Shown in pieces: positions 35,549 to 50,365 of a stretch of DNA of 64,000 bases. The notes under the pieces were generated by a model. The model saw only the letters and a program-made list of their open reading frames with translations. It was not told the DNA's origin and did not search any database. The stretch is from positions 5,642,292 through 5,706,291 of the forward strand of contig NZ_CP022163.1 in assembly GCF_002305855.1 (NCBI RefSeq), read 5' to 3'. The position numbers were made by a program, and so were the translations under genes. Within the stretch, counting starts at the first letter, position 1; each line of letters opens with the position of its first letter. The stretch is from Melittangium boletus DSM 14713. Lineage in GTDB: Bacteria > Myxococcota > Myxococcia > Myxococcales > Myxococcaceae.

Positions 35549-38500
35549 TCCGGCGCTCTCCCCGGCGCAACCGCCGGAACCACAGTCCCGTGCCTCCGAG
35601 CAGCAGCGCGCCGTCCTCGCCGTGCACCTCGAAGTCATAGAGGACGTCGTCTCCCTCCGCGCGCGTCATCCGCGCCCGGACGTGTCCCGACTCCCCGATG
35701 CTCCGGGGACGCCCTCGCTCCAGGTAGTCCACGCCCATGGGCACCGACACCAGGTTGTTGTGGTGGCCGTCCCAGTTGGCCGCCACCTGGAAGGCGGCGT
35801 CGAGCAGGAGCGGATCCAACTGGAAGTGGGGCCGCGCCACGTGGGTGAAGATGTCGCGCTGCCGGGGCGCGCGGATGATGCCCTCCACTTCGGTCTCGCC
35901 CACGTAGACCCACTCGGCGCGGCAGAAGAGCGGACCCAGGTACAGCGGCTCCTTGGCCAGGTGGAAGATGGAGCGCGCGCGCGAGCCGGGCAGGGCCTCG
36001 GGCAGCTTGCCCTCGCTCAGCTCCAGCGGGGGCGGAGGCCCGAGCACGAAGATGCCCTGCTGGTGGATGCGGCGCTGGGTCTGCTCGGAGCGCCCGCCGA
36101 GGGCCAGATCGCTCGAGGATTCGACGTAGAGCGTGACCTCGTCGCCCTCCTGTTTGAGGAGCTGGGCGGTGAGGGTGACGTGCACGGGCTTGCCCTTGGT
36201 GCGCGTGCCCATCGTCGGGCCCTTGAAGAACTTGAGCGGCGTTTCGATGCGCAGGTTCTCCGCGCGCAGCACCGCCAGGTCCGGCCGGAAGAGGGCCGCC
36301 ACCTCGGCCAGCATCTCGAAGCCAAAGGTGCCGGGCATGATGGGGATGGAGTCCAACTGGTGCTGGAGCACGAACGGATCCGTCGAGAGATCGAACGTGC
36401 GCGTGGCGATCAGCCCCTTGCGGTCATGATCCTCCACGCAGTCGAGCATCGGGTAGTCCGAGGGCACGAGCAAAAAGCCCCGGTCGTCATAGACGGTGCG
36501 CGCGTCGGGGCCGTCCGCGCTGGCACCCAGGAAGGGCCACTCGCGGAAGAGCCGTTCCTCGAAGATGGCCACCTCGCGCTCGGTGTGGCCGAGCAACAGC
36601 TCGTTGATGAACCAGTAGGAGCCCTCGGCCGGGCTGATGAAGGAGACGCCGGTGCCCTGCACCACCTCGCGGTTGCGCGCCGCGGCGCCCACGCTCTCCC
36701 AGGCCGTCCAGTCGATGGTGACGCAGCGCGTGTGGGGCCGGGCCCGGTGCGCGTACGCCATGGCGCACTTGCTCATCAAGTCGTTGGCGGCGCTGTAGTC
36801 CGCCTGGCCCTTGTTGCCGAAGCGGCCCGCGCCGGAGCCGAAGCACATCATCAACTTCAGGTCGTCGCGCCGCGTGGCCTCCAGCAGGTTGAGGAGGCCG
36901 AGCACCTTCACTTCCATGGTGGCGGACACGACGCCCGTCGTCTTGTCGGGAAGGCTCTTGGAGGCCTCCACCATGGCGCCATGCACGACGCCGTCGATGT
37001 GGCCGTGGTACTCGCGCACCCGGTCCACCATGGCGCGCACGTCCGCGGCGTTGCGCACGTCGCACAGCTCGTACTCGATGGGCAGCCCTTGCGCGTACAC
37101 CTCCTGGAGGTTGCGCCACAGCTCGCGCGCCCGCACGCAGACCTCGAAGGACTCGTTGAAGCGCACCATGGTGAGCCCCGGCTCCTCCTTCTTGCGCCGC
37201 CGCAGCTCCTCCTTGCGGTAGGTGTCGAAGTCCTCGTCGTCCATCGACAGGTAGGGCTCGTCCCCCGTGGGCGCGGGCGTGCGTCCGGTGACGATCACCT
37301 TCGGACCCAGCCGGGCCATCGCCTTGGCCACCTCGAACACCGCGCCGCGTCCGCCTCCCGAGAAGAGCAGCACCCAGCTGGGATCGAGCTGACGGGCCTC
37401 CTGGCTGTCCTCCGGGGGGAAGTCCGCGCGGCGCAGGCCCACCACGAAGCGGCGGCCGGCCATGTAGCCCACCTCCGTGCGGTCGCTGCCCTCCTCCAGC
37501 TCGCGCGCCACCGTCTCCGCCACCACCCAGTGCGAGGCGCGCGGCTCGAAGTCGATCGTCTTGGCCACCAGCCCGGGCAGCTCCTGCTTGAGCCCCTTGA
37601 GGAAGCCCGCGAGCGAGCCCCCCATCACGTTGCCGCCATCGCCCAGGAAGCCGAAGTCCCCGCCCATGCTGGTGACGGCCACATAGCAGGCGGTGCGATC
37701 CGTCCGCTCCCCCATGCGCGTGTACAGGGCGCGTCCGGTGCCATGCCAGCGCGCGGTGGTCTCCGCCATCCGGCGCGCGAAGCGGCTGCTGCCCAGCGTG
37801 AGGAAGTACTCGGCGGGACCGAAGGCGCCCAGGTCGATGACGCCGTCCGCGCCGCCCAGCTCCTCGCTGGCCAGACGCACCCGCCGCTCCACCTCCAGCG
37901 CGTCGGTGATGCCCGTCAATGGCACCGAGCCCACGCGCACGCCCTTGCCCATGAGCAGGCGGCTGAAGGCGGCGACCAGGCCGGGTTCATCTCCCACGAG
38001 CAGCAGCTTCTTGCCCGCCAGCGGGTAGCGCTTCTCCGCGGAGAGCGACAGGGGCACCAGGTCCACGCGCCAGCGCTGGGCCGTGAGTCCGCGGCTGGGC
38101 AGGGGATAGCGCGTCGTGGTGGGCGCGGCCGAGGGGGCCGCCTGGGTCCGCCGATGGCTGTTGTCGTGCTCCTCCAGGAGGAGGTGGTAGTTCGTGCCGC
38201 CAATGCCGAACGAGCTCACTCCGGCGTAGCGGCGGCCCTCGCGCGGCGCGGGCCAGGGGCGGCCCTCCAGCGACAGGGCGATGGGCAGCTTGTCGAAGGG
38301 AATCTCCGCCTTGGGGAACTCGCCGCCGTTCATGGGCGGCAGGATGGCCTCGCTCACCGCGTAGGCGGTCTTGATGAGCGCCAGGATGCCGGAGGCCGAC
38401 GAGGTGTGGCCGATCTGCGACTTGAGCGTGCCCATGGGCACCGGGTTGTCGCGGCCCCGGCTCTGGAAGGCCTCGCCATAGGCGGCCGCCTCCGTGGTGT

Positions 38501-40928
38501 CCCCCATGCGCGTGCCCGTGCCGTGCGCCTCGAGCAGTCCCACCTGGTCCGGGTGGATCTTCGCGTCCTCCAACGCGCGCTCCACCGCGCGTGCCTGGCC
38601 CCGGGGGTTGGGCGTGAACAGGGTGGTGCCCCGCCCGTCGCTGGAGAAGCCGATGCCGGAGATGACGGCGATGATGCGGTCCTTCTGGGCCTCCGCGTCC
38701 TCCAGCCGCTTGATGACCACCGCGCCCGCGCCCTCGGCGGGCACGAAGCCGTCCGCGCGATCATCGAAGGGGAAGGTGCCCCGGGGCGAGAGGATGCCGA
38801 GCACGGCCAGGGCGGCGGCGTACTCGGGCACCAGGTTGAAGGCCACGCCGCCGGCCACCACGACGTCGGCATCATGGTTGGCCAGCGCGAGCATGCCGGC
38901 GTGAACCGCCGCCGGGGAGCTGGCGCACGCGGCGTCCGTCGTCATCACGCCGCCGCTGAAGTCGTGCAGGGCGGCCAGCCGGATCGCGCCCGCGAGCCCC
39001 GAGTAGTACTGGGAGGTGTTCTCATCCAGCGGAGGAACGGTGCCGAGCACCCGCTGGCGGACGGCGTCGAGCAGCGGGGCCGTCTGGGCGTCGGTGAGCC
39101 CCTGGCCGCGCAGGGCCTCCGCCGCGAGTCTCAGGTAGCGCTCGCAGACGAAGCGCACCTCGACCTCGAATTCCTTGGCGCGCACGGGGAGCTGGCCCAC
39201 CACCACCTGCACGCGGTTGCCGTCCCAGCGGCCGGGCTCATGGCCCGCCTGGGTGAGCGCCTCCTCCGCCGCCTTGACGAAGAGGGGGACGGCGGGATCC
39301 AACGCCGCGGCCTGGGTGGGCGGCAGCTTGAGCCAGCGGGGCTCGGCGGGAGGAATGTCCACGGTGCCGGCCAGCCGGGGCACCACGTCCTGGTTCTTGA
39401 TGAGCGCGCCCAGGGTGCGCGAGACATCGAAGCGCGAGGGCGGCAGGTCTCCAATGGCGTCCGCCTTGGAGAGCGTGTTGTTCCAGAGCGCCGGGGCGTC
39501 CGGCGCTCCCGGGGCGAGCGCCCCCATGCCGACGATGGCGAACTTCTGGGCGGGCGGGCGGATGGGGCGGATGTCCGTCCAGGCCTCGCGCGTGGGCGCG
39601 GGCCCGAGCAGCGCGTGCCAGGCCATGTTGCTCCACCCCAGGGAGCTGACGCCCACGCAGGCGCGCGGGGGCAGCTTCTCCGGACGGGTGAGGAAGTGCA
39701 GCCTCCCGTCCTCTCCATGGCGGGGCGTGGTGAGTCCGGCCACGGGCGCGCACACGCCCGCGTGCAGGGACAGCGCCGCGCGCATCACCGACACCAGGCC
39801 GCTGGCCGCCTGCAGGAAGCCGACCTGGGGGGCCGCGGTGGACACCGTCAGGGGCTCGGAGCGGGTCGCGCAGAACGCGGCCTTGAGGCCCAGCAACTCC
39901 TGCTCCTCCAGCCCCGGCACGCCGCAGGCCTGCAACTCCAGGTGCCGCACCTGCTCCGGCTCCACCTCGCCCAGCTCCAGGCAGGCGCGCGCGGCCCGGT
40001 CCACCATGCGCGACATGCGCGACAGGCCCTGCTTGAGGTTCACCTCCGAGGAGACCCCGTGGAGGACGGCGTAGATGCGCTGCTTGTCCGCGAGCGCGTC
40101 ATCCAACCGGCTCAGCACGAGCGCCACGGCGCCCTCGCCCGGCAGGGTGCCCGCGGCGCGTCCATCCAGCGCGAGCAGCTCCTCCTGGGCGAGCCAGCCC
40201 CGCGCCGCCAGCAATCCGAAGGACGAGGGGCTGAGCAGCGGGGCCACCGCGCCCACCACCGCCACGTCACACTGGCCGAGCTGCAGCGACAGCGACGCCA
40301 TGCGCAGCGCCGCCATGGACGAGGCCGTGCCCGCGTCGACCGCCAGGTGTCCGCCCCGCGTGTCCAGCAGCGAGGACAGGCGGTTGGCCACCATGGTGGC
40401 CGTCATGGGCACCGTCTCGGTGATGATGGGCGGGGCGTGTTGATCCACGTACCGCGCGACGGCCTCCAACAGCTGGGGCCCGTCGGGGCGGCCCTGGAAG
40501 ATGGCGGCCAGGTGCTCGCTGAACTCGGGGGTGCGCAGGCGCAGGGCTTGGTCGATCTTCACGTCCACGCCCAGGCCGGTGGAGCCCAGGTAGATGGCGC
40601 ACCGGGCCCCCGGACTCTTGTCCGGGCCGTAGCCCGCGTCCTGGGTGGCCTGGAGCAGCGTGAGGTGCAGCAGCCGCTCCATGCGGTGCATCTTCTCCAC
40701 GTGGGTGGGCGGCAGCCGGAACTGCTTCCAGTCCTTGCCCTCCTCGGGAACGAAGCCACCCAGGAGCGGATGGCGCATGGGGAGCCCGGCGCTCCACTCC
40801 TCGGGCGCTCGCGTCAGGGCGCGCATGCCCTCCAGGGATTGGTTCATGAAGCGCGCGGGCGTGTCGGCGCCGGGCAGGCGGCAGCCGAGTCCGATGATGG
40901 CCAGGGGGATGTTCGTGGAGGAGGTCAT
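35535..40928 (-). CDS. Lipid/polyketide-type synthase: KS(inactive)-KS-KR-DH
   Basis: A 1797-aa megasynthase. Domain 1 (~8-455) is a ketosynthase fold whose active-site motif reads VDAGTASSM, with Thr201 instead of Cys, and which also lacks the two catalytic His motifs. Domain 2 (~475-950) is an intact ketosynthase: TTDAACASSPAAV (Cys668), LEAHGTGTRMGD and KSQIGHTSSASG. A ketoreductase follows (~1010-1450): LLFSGGGRGAVF for NADPH and FGSGAGRFGNKGQADYSAAN with catalytic Tyr/Asn. The end (~1500-1797) is a dehydratase double hotdog: LQHQLDSIPIMPGTFGFEM and LLLDAAFQVAANW. The layout resembles Pfa/secondary-lipid synthases, with no enoyl reductase. The ATG overlaps the preceding gene (ATGA). The product is unknown. 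Confidence 0.88.
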   Translation of the reverse strand: MTSSTNIPLAIIGLGCRLPGADTPARFMNQSLEGMRALTRAPEEWSAGLPMRHPLLGGFVPEEGKDWKQFRLPPTHVEKMHRMERLLHLTLLQATQDAGYGPDKSPGARCAIYLGSTGLGVDVKIDQALRLRTPEFSEHLAAIFQGRPDGPQLLEAVARYVDQHAPPIITETVPMTATMVANRLSSLLDTRGGHLAVDAGTASSMAALRMASLSLQLGQCDVAVVGAVAPLLSPSSFGLLAARGWLAQEELLALDGRAAGTLPGEGAVALVLSRLDDALADKQRIYAVLHGVSSEVNLKQGLSRMSRMVDRAARACLELGEVEPEQVRHLELQACGVPGLEEQELLGLKAAFCATRSEPLTVSTAAPQVGFLQAASGLVSVMRAALSLHAGVCAPVAGLTTPRHGEDGRLHFLTRPEKLPPRACVGVSSLGWSNMAWHALLGPAPTREAWTDIRPIRPPAQKFAIVGMGALAPGAPDAPALWNNTLSKADAIGDLPPSRFDVSRTLGALIKNQDVVPRLAGTVDIPPAEPRWLKLPPTQAAALDPAVPLFVKAAEEALTQAGHEPGRWDGNRVQVVVGQLPVRAKEFEVEVRFVCERYLRLAAEALRGQGLTDAQTAPLLDAVRQRVLGTVPPLDENTSQYYSGLAGAIRLAALHDFSGGVMTTDAACASSPAAVHAGMLALANHDADVVVAGGVAFNLVPEYAAALAVLGILSPRGTFPFDDRADGFVPAEGAGAVVIKRLEDAEAQKDRIIAVISGIGFSSDGRGTTLFTPNPRGQARAVERALEDAKIHPDQVGLLEAHGTGTRMGDTTEAAAYGEAFQSRGRDNPVPMGTLKSQIGHTSSASGILALIKTAYAVSEAILPPMNGGEFPKAEIPFDKLPIALSLEGRPWPAPREGRRYAGVSSFGIGGTNYHLLLEEHDNSHRRTQAAPSAAPTTTRYPLPSRGLTAQRWRVDLVPLSLSAEKRYPLAGKKLLLVGDEPGLVAAFSRLLMGKGVRVGSVPLTGITDALEVERRVRLASEELGGADGVIDLGAFGPAEYFLTLGSSRFARRMAETTARWHGTGRALYTRMGERTDRTACYVAVTSMGGDFGFLGDGGNVMGGSLAGFLKGLKQELPGLVAKTIDFEPRASHWVVAETVARELEEGSDRTEVGYMAGRRFVVGLRRADFPPEDSQEARQLDPSWVLLFSGGGRGAVFEVAKAMARLGPKVIVTGRTPAPTGDEPYLSMDDEDFDTYRKEELRRRKKEEPGLTMVRFNESFEVCVRARELWRNLQEVYAQGLPIEYELCDVRNAADVRAMVDRVREYHGHIDGVVHGAMVEASKSLPDKTTGVVSATMEVKVLGLLNLLEATRRDDLKLMMCFGSGAGRFGNKGQADYSAANDLMSKCAMAYAHRARPHTRCVTIDWTAWESVGAAARNREVVQGTGVSFISPAEGSYWFINELLLGHTEREVAIFEERLFREWPFLGASADGPDARTVYDDRGFLLVPSDYPMLDCVEDHDRKGLIATRTFDLSTDPFVLQHQLDSIPIMPGTFGFEMLAEVAALFRPDLAVLRAENLRIETPLKFFKGPTMGTRTKGKPVHVTLTAQLLKQEGDEVTLYVESSSDLALGGRSEQTQRRIHQQGIFVLGPPPPLELSEGKLPEALPGSRARSIFHLAKEPLYLGPLFCRAEWVYVGETEVEGIIRAPRQRDIFTHVARPHFQLDPLLLDAAFQVAANWDGHHNNLVSVPMGVDYLERGRPRSIGESGHVRARMTRAEGDDVLYDFEVHGEDGALLLGGTGLWFRRLRRGERRSAEG

Positions 40929-41869
40929 CGCGGGGAGAGGTGCTTGACGAAGGACTGCCAGGTGACGCGGGGCGGGGCGCGCGTGGCCTCGTCCAGGGGC
41001 AAGGACGCCATGCCGATGCCCCGCAGCTCGAGGACGGGGATGCCGTCCTGGCCGAGGAGTTGCGCGTCGAAGGAGGCCAGACCGTTGCCCGCGCCACACA
41101 AGCGCGCGTCGCACAGCAGCCGCTCGTCGCGCCGGGGCATGCGGTACCAGGTGGCCTCGGAGAGGGCCATCTCGCGAGCGCCCTCGCCCGCGAAGGCGTA
41201 CCAGAGCCACTTGGTCAGGTGCAGCGCGCCCTCGAGCGCGGCGGGCGCCACCTGGATGCGGCTGGAGGGCAGGACCCGGGCGAGCGCGCGCGGGTGGACG
41301 AGACCGCCCTGGATGCGGCCCAGCTCATACAGCCGGGCCCAGGTGACGACCTGGAGTGACTCGGGGACGCGCTCGCCCAGGCCTCCCGCGGAGGCGTAGA
41401 GCTGCCGTCCATTCTGGGGAGGGTCCGCCCGGGGCGCGAGCTGCTGGTGCTGGGGCCATGGCGCGGGCCCATAGGCCTGTTTGAATTGGAGCGTGGCGCG
41501 GCAGACGGGAATGGGCTCCTCGCCACTCTCCTCGGGAGCCGCGCCGGCGGTGACCGGCTCCATCGACAGGAAGACGGACACCTCGCCCTCGCTCTCGCGG
41601 CGCGCACGTCCCACCAGCCGCGCCGCGGGAGTGCACTCCGCGGCGCGCAGGAACCAGTGCACGTCCCTCATCCCCACGAGCACCCGGTCCGGGTACACGA
41701 GCGCGCCCACCTCGGCCAGGAACTCCAGCTCCAGGGACGCGGACAGGGGGCGGCCCTCCGTGTCCAGCTCCGGGGGCAGGCGCACCTCGCGTTTGGCCAC
41801 CGCGTTCTCGCCGCGGAAGACCTCGGAGATGTCCTCCACCAGGGGATATTGCGAGGTGTCGGGTTGCAC
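40925..41869 (-). CDS. Dehydratase-like double-hotdog protein of the lipid-synthase operon
   Basis: A 314-aa protein that looks like a free-standing polyketide/PUFA-type dehydratase fold: VGMRDVHWFLRAAECTPAARLVGRARR in the first half, and HLTKWLWYAF, RMPRRDERLLCDARLCG and VLELRGIGMASLPLDE in the second. The usual catalytic His (HxxxGxxxxP) and Asp (DxxxQ) are not evident, so it may be structural or a gatekeeper rather than an active dehydratase. It starts at a GTG 3 nt after the ACP stop and overlaps the KS-KS-KR-DH start by 4 nt, so it belongs to the same translation-coupled operon. Confidence 0.72.
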   Translation of the reverse strand: MQPDTSQYPLVEDISEVFRGENAVAKREVRLPPELDTEGRPLSASLELEFLAEVGALVYPDRVLVGMRDVHWFLRAAECTPAARLVGRARRESEGEVSVFLSMEPVTAGAAPEESGEEPIPVCRATLQFKQAYGPAPWPQHQQLAPRADPPQNGRQLYASAGGLGERVPESLQVVTWARLYELGRIQGGLVHPRALARVLPSSRIQVAPAALEGALHLTKWLWYAFAGEGAREMALSEATWYRMPRRDERLLCDARLCGAGNGLASFDAQLLGQDGIPVLELRGIGMASLPLDEATRAPPRVTWQSFVKHLSPR

Positions 41870-41872
41870 GTC

Positions 41873-47225
<5,353 letters not shown>

Positions 47226-47582
47226 AGGGGCTCTCTCTCCAGCCGGGCCCCGCTGGAGTCACTGCGGGATGGGGCCCTCGGTCAGGAGCCCCGAGCCTAA
47301 CATGGAGGGTGGGATGGGAAGCAGGGGGCCGAGGAAGCGAGCCGCGACCTGTTCCCATCTGTAGCGGCATGTCGAGCCCGTGCGCGGCGCGAGCAAATCT
47401 TCTCACTCCGCGTGAGACACCTGGGAGGGAACATTCCTCTTCTCCTGTCCTCCCCATGCTCCCGCACCGCGTCAGGCCGCTCGGTTGGTCTCTTGCCTGG
47501 AAGGCGGGAAGGGGAGAGCGGTCCAGGGGAAGAGGCCGGAGCCCCGAGGGCCACGGACCTACCTTATCGATGGAGGCAGGCC
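47226..47582. other. Divergent intergenic region of the lipid-synthase operon
   Basis: About 357 nt without a gene, between the start of the KS-KS-AT-ACP gene (minus) and the DUF5335-like gene (plus). It should contain both promoters. GGAGAGAGAG just left of the minus-strand start and GGAGG just before 47583 are ribosome-binding sites. I see no clear -10/-35 pair, sigma-54 site or large palindrome. Confidence 0.5.
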
Positions 47583-47990
47583 ATGGCTTACACAGTGGAA
47601 ATTCCGAAACAGGAGTGGTTCAGCTACTTCGAGCTCTTGAGCGAGCGCGCGGTGAGCCATCCGGTGCGCATCAGTGTGGAGGCGAGTGAGCTGGGCGACC
47701 AGATCTTGAACCGTCGGCTTCCCCTGATGGGGATCGACGTGGAGACGAAGGGTCCCAGCTCGGGAAGCATCGAGGTGACGCTGGGGGACATGCACCAGGA
47801 GTTCATGCACCACGTGGACGCTCCCACGCAGGTCTTCCTGATGATGGATGACAGCGGGAACATCGACTGCATCTGCATGATGTCGGACGACGAGAGCAAG
47901 ACGCTCCTCTTCTTCGAGGGAGAGGAGAAGGTGCAGGCCTGGTACCACTCGGAGCAGGCCAAGGCCGAGGAGCACATGTCCGGCCTGTGA
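47583..47990 (+). CDS. DUF5335-like small protein
   Basis: A 135-aa soluble acidic protein. It shows the DUF5335-type pattern: EIPKQEWFSYFELLSERA, then HPVRISVEASELGDQILNRRLPLMGIDVETK, a conserved SIEVTLGDMHQEFMHHV, and a final strand that here carries FLMMDDSGNIDCICMMSDD. The family has no established function. The ATG at 47583 has GGAGG seven nt upstream. It diverges from the lipid-synthase operon, so it could share regulation with it. Confidence 0.8.
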   Translation: MAYTVEIPKQEWFSYFELLSERAVSHPVRISVEASELGDQILNRRLPLMGIDVETKGPSSGSIEVTLGDMHQEFMHHVDAPTQVFLMMDDSGNIDCICMMSDDESKTLLFFEGEEKVQAWYHSEQAKAEEHMSGL

Positions 47991-48001
47991 GTCCCTTGAA
48001 A

Positions 48002-48036
48002 CCGCGCGGACGGCCCGGAAGGGACGGTCCGCGCGG
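48002..48036. terminator. Hairpin between convergent genes
   Basis: CCGCGCGGAC and GTCCGCGCGG form a perfect 10-bp stem around a 15-nt loop, centred between the DUF5335-like gene and the convergent ligand-binding lipoprotein gene. On the minus strand it is followed by TTTC. It probably works in both directions. Confidence 0.55.
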
Positions 48037-48050
48037 GGGCACGAGGTACC

Positions 48051-49460
48051 TCAGGGATTGTTGGGAGGCGGCTCGATGGTCGGCGGGATGGTGACGAAGT
48101 TGCCGCCCTGCACCTGCCACAACTCCATGGGCGCGGGGGCCTCGCCGTTGGCGTCGAAGTCCAGCTTGCCGCTGGCGCCATCCACGTTGACGCTCCGGCC
48201 CGCGGCGAGCTCCGCCACGAGCGGGGTGAAGTTGGTGCTGGTGAGCTGGAGGGCGCCCTGGCCATTGGAGACCTTGGTCAGCCCCTCGGCCATCTTCGGT
48301 CCTGTCACCTCTCCCCCATTGTTCAGGGCGTAGGACGCGCTCAGGGTCAGCAGGTACATGGCGTCGTAGGCGTTGGAGGTATAGGCGTAGGCGCTCGGGT
48401 CCTTCTTGAAGCGGCTCAGGAAGGCGTCCCGGAAGGAGTTGAAGGCCTGGCCCGTGCCCTGCGCGGGCGCGGTGCCGTAGACGCCCTGGGCCTGGGCGGA
48501 AGCCGTGGCGTTGGCCAGCAGGCCCAGGTCCTTCACGCTGTCGGAGAAGAACCAGCGGTGGCCCGAGTCGCGCTTGAGGTTGGGCTGGTTGGCGGCCTCC
48601 ACGAGGATGTTGGTGACATCATCCGAGAAGCCCACCACCACGGTGAGATCCGGGTCGTACGCGTTGAGCTCCTGCACCGCGTCCTTCACGTTCCCGCGCC
48701 GGGGATAGGGGATGCTCCGGTTGTCCAGCGCTGGGGCCACGTTGAGCCGGGTGGCGATGATGTCCTTGAGCCCCTGTCCGTAGGTCTCGTTCACGTACAG
48801 GATGCCCACCTTCTTCGGGTTGCCGAAGCGCGAGTCCGTGCCGCGCAGCAGTTGCGCGATGACGCTCCCTTGGATGGCGTCCGAGGGCGAGGTGCGCCAC
48901 ACGAGCCCCACCGTCCCTCCGTTCGTGTCCGGCAGCACCGTCAACTCGGGCGAGGAGGCGCTGTAGCTCATGAGGAGCACGTTGTTGGGAATGGTCACCG
49001 CCTGGGCCACCCCGTAGGACTGGCTGCTGCCCGCCGCTATCACCGCCGAGACCTTCTTCTCCTTTACCAGCCAGTCGGCCTGGATCCGCGCGCGCTCGTC
49101 GTCTCCTCCGGTGTCACACAGGTACAGGGTGAACTGCTTGCCGTTGACGCCCCGGCCGTTGACCTGCTCCATCGCGAGCAGCGCGGCGTTGAACGCCTGC
49201 TCGTCCGACTCGTCCACGGGCGCGCCCGCCGCGGTGCCGGAGTGGATGGGGAACAGGCCGCCCAGGGCAATGTCTCCCGCCTCGGCGCGGCCGTACACCT
49301 GTCCACAGCCGGTGGGCAGCGGCAGACACACGCCCTGGGTGCAGACCTTGTCCGCTCCGCACTCGGCGCTCGTCTCACACTCCTCGAGCCCGGCGGCCGT
49401 GGTGAAGCTGCACCCGGTGGCCAGCACGGACAACACTCCCATCAGCAACCGCGTGCGCAT
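48051..49460 (-). CDS. Leu/Ile/Val-binding-type periplasmic ligand-binding lipoprotein
   Basis: A 469-aa lipoprotein (signal MRTRLLMGVLSVLATGC, lipobox LATGC). A short Cys-rich stretch (CETSAECGADKVCTQGVC) of the kind common in myxobacterial surface proteins precedes a type-I periplasmic binding fold. That fold shows IALGGLFPIHSGT, AFNAALLAMEQVNGRGVNG, LYLCDTGGDDERA, VSAVIAAGSSQS, KKVGILYVNETYGQG and TSNAYDAMYLLTLSASYAL. This is the branched-chain amino-acid-binding (LivJ-like) family, but no transporter permease or ATPase genes are adjacent, so it may act as a sensor or scavenging protein. It starts at the ATG that overlaps the TPR gene stop by 1 nt (TGATG). Confidence 0.9.
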   Translation of the reverse strand: MRTRLLMGVLSVLATGCSFTTAAGLEECETSAECGADKVCTQGVCLPLPTGCGQVYGRAEAGDIALGGLFPIHSGTAAGAPVDESDEQAFNAALLAMEQVNGRGVNGKQFTLYLCDTGGDDERARIQADWLVKEKKVSAVIAAGSSQSYGVAQAVTIPNNVLLMSYSASSPELTVLPDTNGGTVGLVWRTSPSDAIQGSVIAQLLRGTDSRFGNPKKVGILYVNETYGQGLKDIIATRLNVAPALDNRSIPYPRRGNVKDAVQELNAYDPDLTVVVGFSDDVTNILVEAANQPNLKRDSGHRWFFSDSVKDLGLLANATASAQAQGVYGTAPAQGTGQAFNSFRDAFLSRFKKDPSAYAYTSNAYDAMYLLTLSASYALNNGGEVTGPKMAEGLTKVSNGQGALQLTSTNFTPLVAELAAGRSVNVDGASGKLDFDANGEAPAPMELWQVQGGNFVTIPPTIEPPPNNP

Positions 49461-50281
49461 CAGAACCTCACCTCCACGCCCGCTCCCGAGCCCGCGGGCG
49501 CGGAGATCAACCGCGCCTGCCCGGCGGGAGGCGGGACGTCCTTGGGATAGAGCAGCACGGCCGCCACGGCGCTCACGATTCCCACCCCGAAGCCGATGTC
49601 CGCCAGCAGCGCGTTGCTCCGGGTCTCGTCCCGGGCCGCGACCTTGTCGTTCAAGGTGGCCGCGTTGTCGAAGGCCGAGCGGGCCTCGCGGGCCTTCAGG
49701 CCGAAGATGGTGCCCACGCCCACTCCCGCCAGCGCCACGCCGCCCAGCGCGAAGGACGTCACCTGCATGCGCCGGCGCGCGGAGAGCGAGTCCTGGTACG
49801 CCGCGGCGAGCCGCTGTTGATTGGCCTCCTCCGCCTGCCGCGCCGCCTCGCGCTCCTGCCGCGCGCGGCGCTGGGCCGCGTCCGCTTCCTCCTGCAGGCG
49901 CTTGCGCTCGGCCTCCACCTCGGCCGCGGCCGCCGCCTCGCGCTCCTGTTGCAGGCGCAGCCGGTCCACCGACGAGCGCGCGCGCTTGCGCAGCTGCGCG
50001 TCATCCCCCTCCGTCATGTACTGCTCGTAGTAGGAGATGGCCTCGCTCGCCTGGCCGGCCTGATCGTACGCGCGCGCCATGTTGTAGATGAGCCGGGAGT
50101 CGGGGGCGAGCTCGTGGGCCTTCGCGAGCGCCTCGGCCGCCTCCAGGTACTTCTTCTGCTCGAAGAGCTTCTCGGCCTGTTTGATGAGCTCCTTGGGATT
50201 GCGCGAGGAACCAGCACGCTGGGCGTGGACCGGGACGGGGGCGAGCAACAGGGCCGCCAACAGAACGGGAGCCATTCTCAT
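49460..50281 (-). CDS. Exported TPR protein with coiled coil and C-terminal membrane helices
   Basis: A 273-aa protein. Signal peptide MRMAPVLLAALLLAPVPVHA; two TPR repeats at ~28-105 (AEKLFEQKKYLEAAEALAKAHELAPDS split by LIYNMARAYDQAGQASEAISYYEQYM). A charged coiled coil follows at ~105-170 (AAAAAEVEAERKRLQEEADA), then two hydrophobic helices at ~180-200 and ~222-242 (ALGGVALAGVGVGTIFGL, GFGVGIVSAVAAVLLYP). This layout recurs in myxobacterial envelope proteins of unknown role. It is translationally coupled to the ligand-binding lipoprotein, so the two probably work together. Confidence 0.82.
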   Translation of the reverse strand: MRMAPVLLAALLLAPVPVHAQRAGSSRNPKELIKQAEKLFEQKKYLEAAEALAKAHELAPDSRLIYNMARAYDQAGQASEAISYYEQYMTEGDDAQLRKRARSSVDRLRLQQEREAAAAAEVEAERKRLQEEADAAQRRARQEREAARQAEEANQQRLAAAYQDSLSARRRMQVTSFALGGVALAGVGVGTIFGLKAREARSAFDNAATLNDKVAARDETRSNALLADIGFGVGIVSAVAAVLLYPKDVPPPAGQARLISAPAGSGAGVEVRF

Positions 50282-50307
50282 GGACTGAGAGTCTACTCCA
50301 AAACAAA

Positions 50308-50345
50308 GGGGCCGCTTCCTCCCCCCTTTGGGAAGGAACGGCCCC
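50308..50345 (-). terminator. Intrinsic terminator of pckG
   Basis: On the minus strand GGGGCCG and AGGAAGCGGCCCC close a two-part stem (GGGGCCG/CGGCCCC and TTCCT/AGGAA) followed by TTTGTTTTGG. It lies 20 nt after the pckG stop. Confidence 0.75.
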
Positions 50346-50365
50346 GGCGCCGAGGGCGGCGGCCC

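Noticed and set aside
35316..41399. 2027-codon open frame on the plus strand
   Set aside because: Antisense shadow of the KS-KS-KR-DH gene; low-complexity translation and no recognisable motif.
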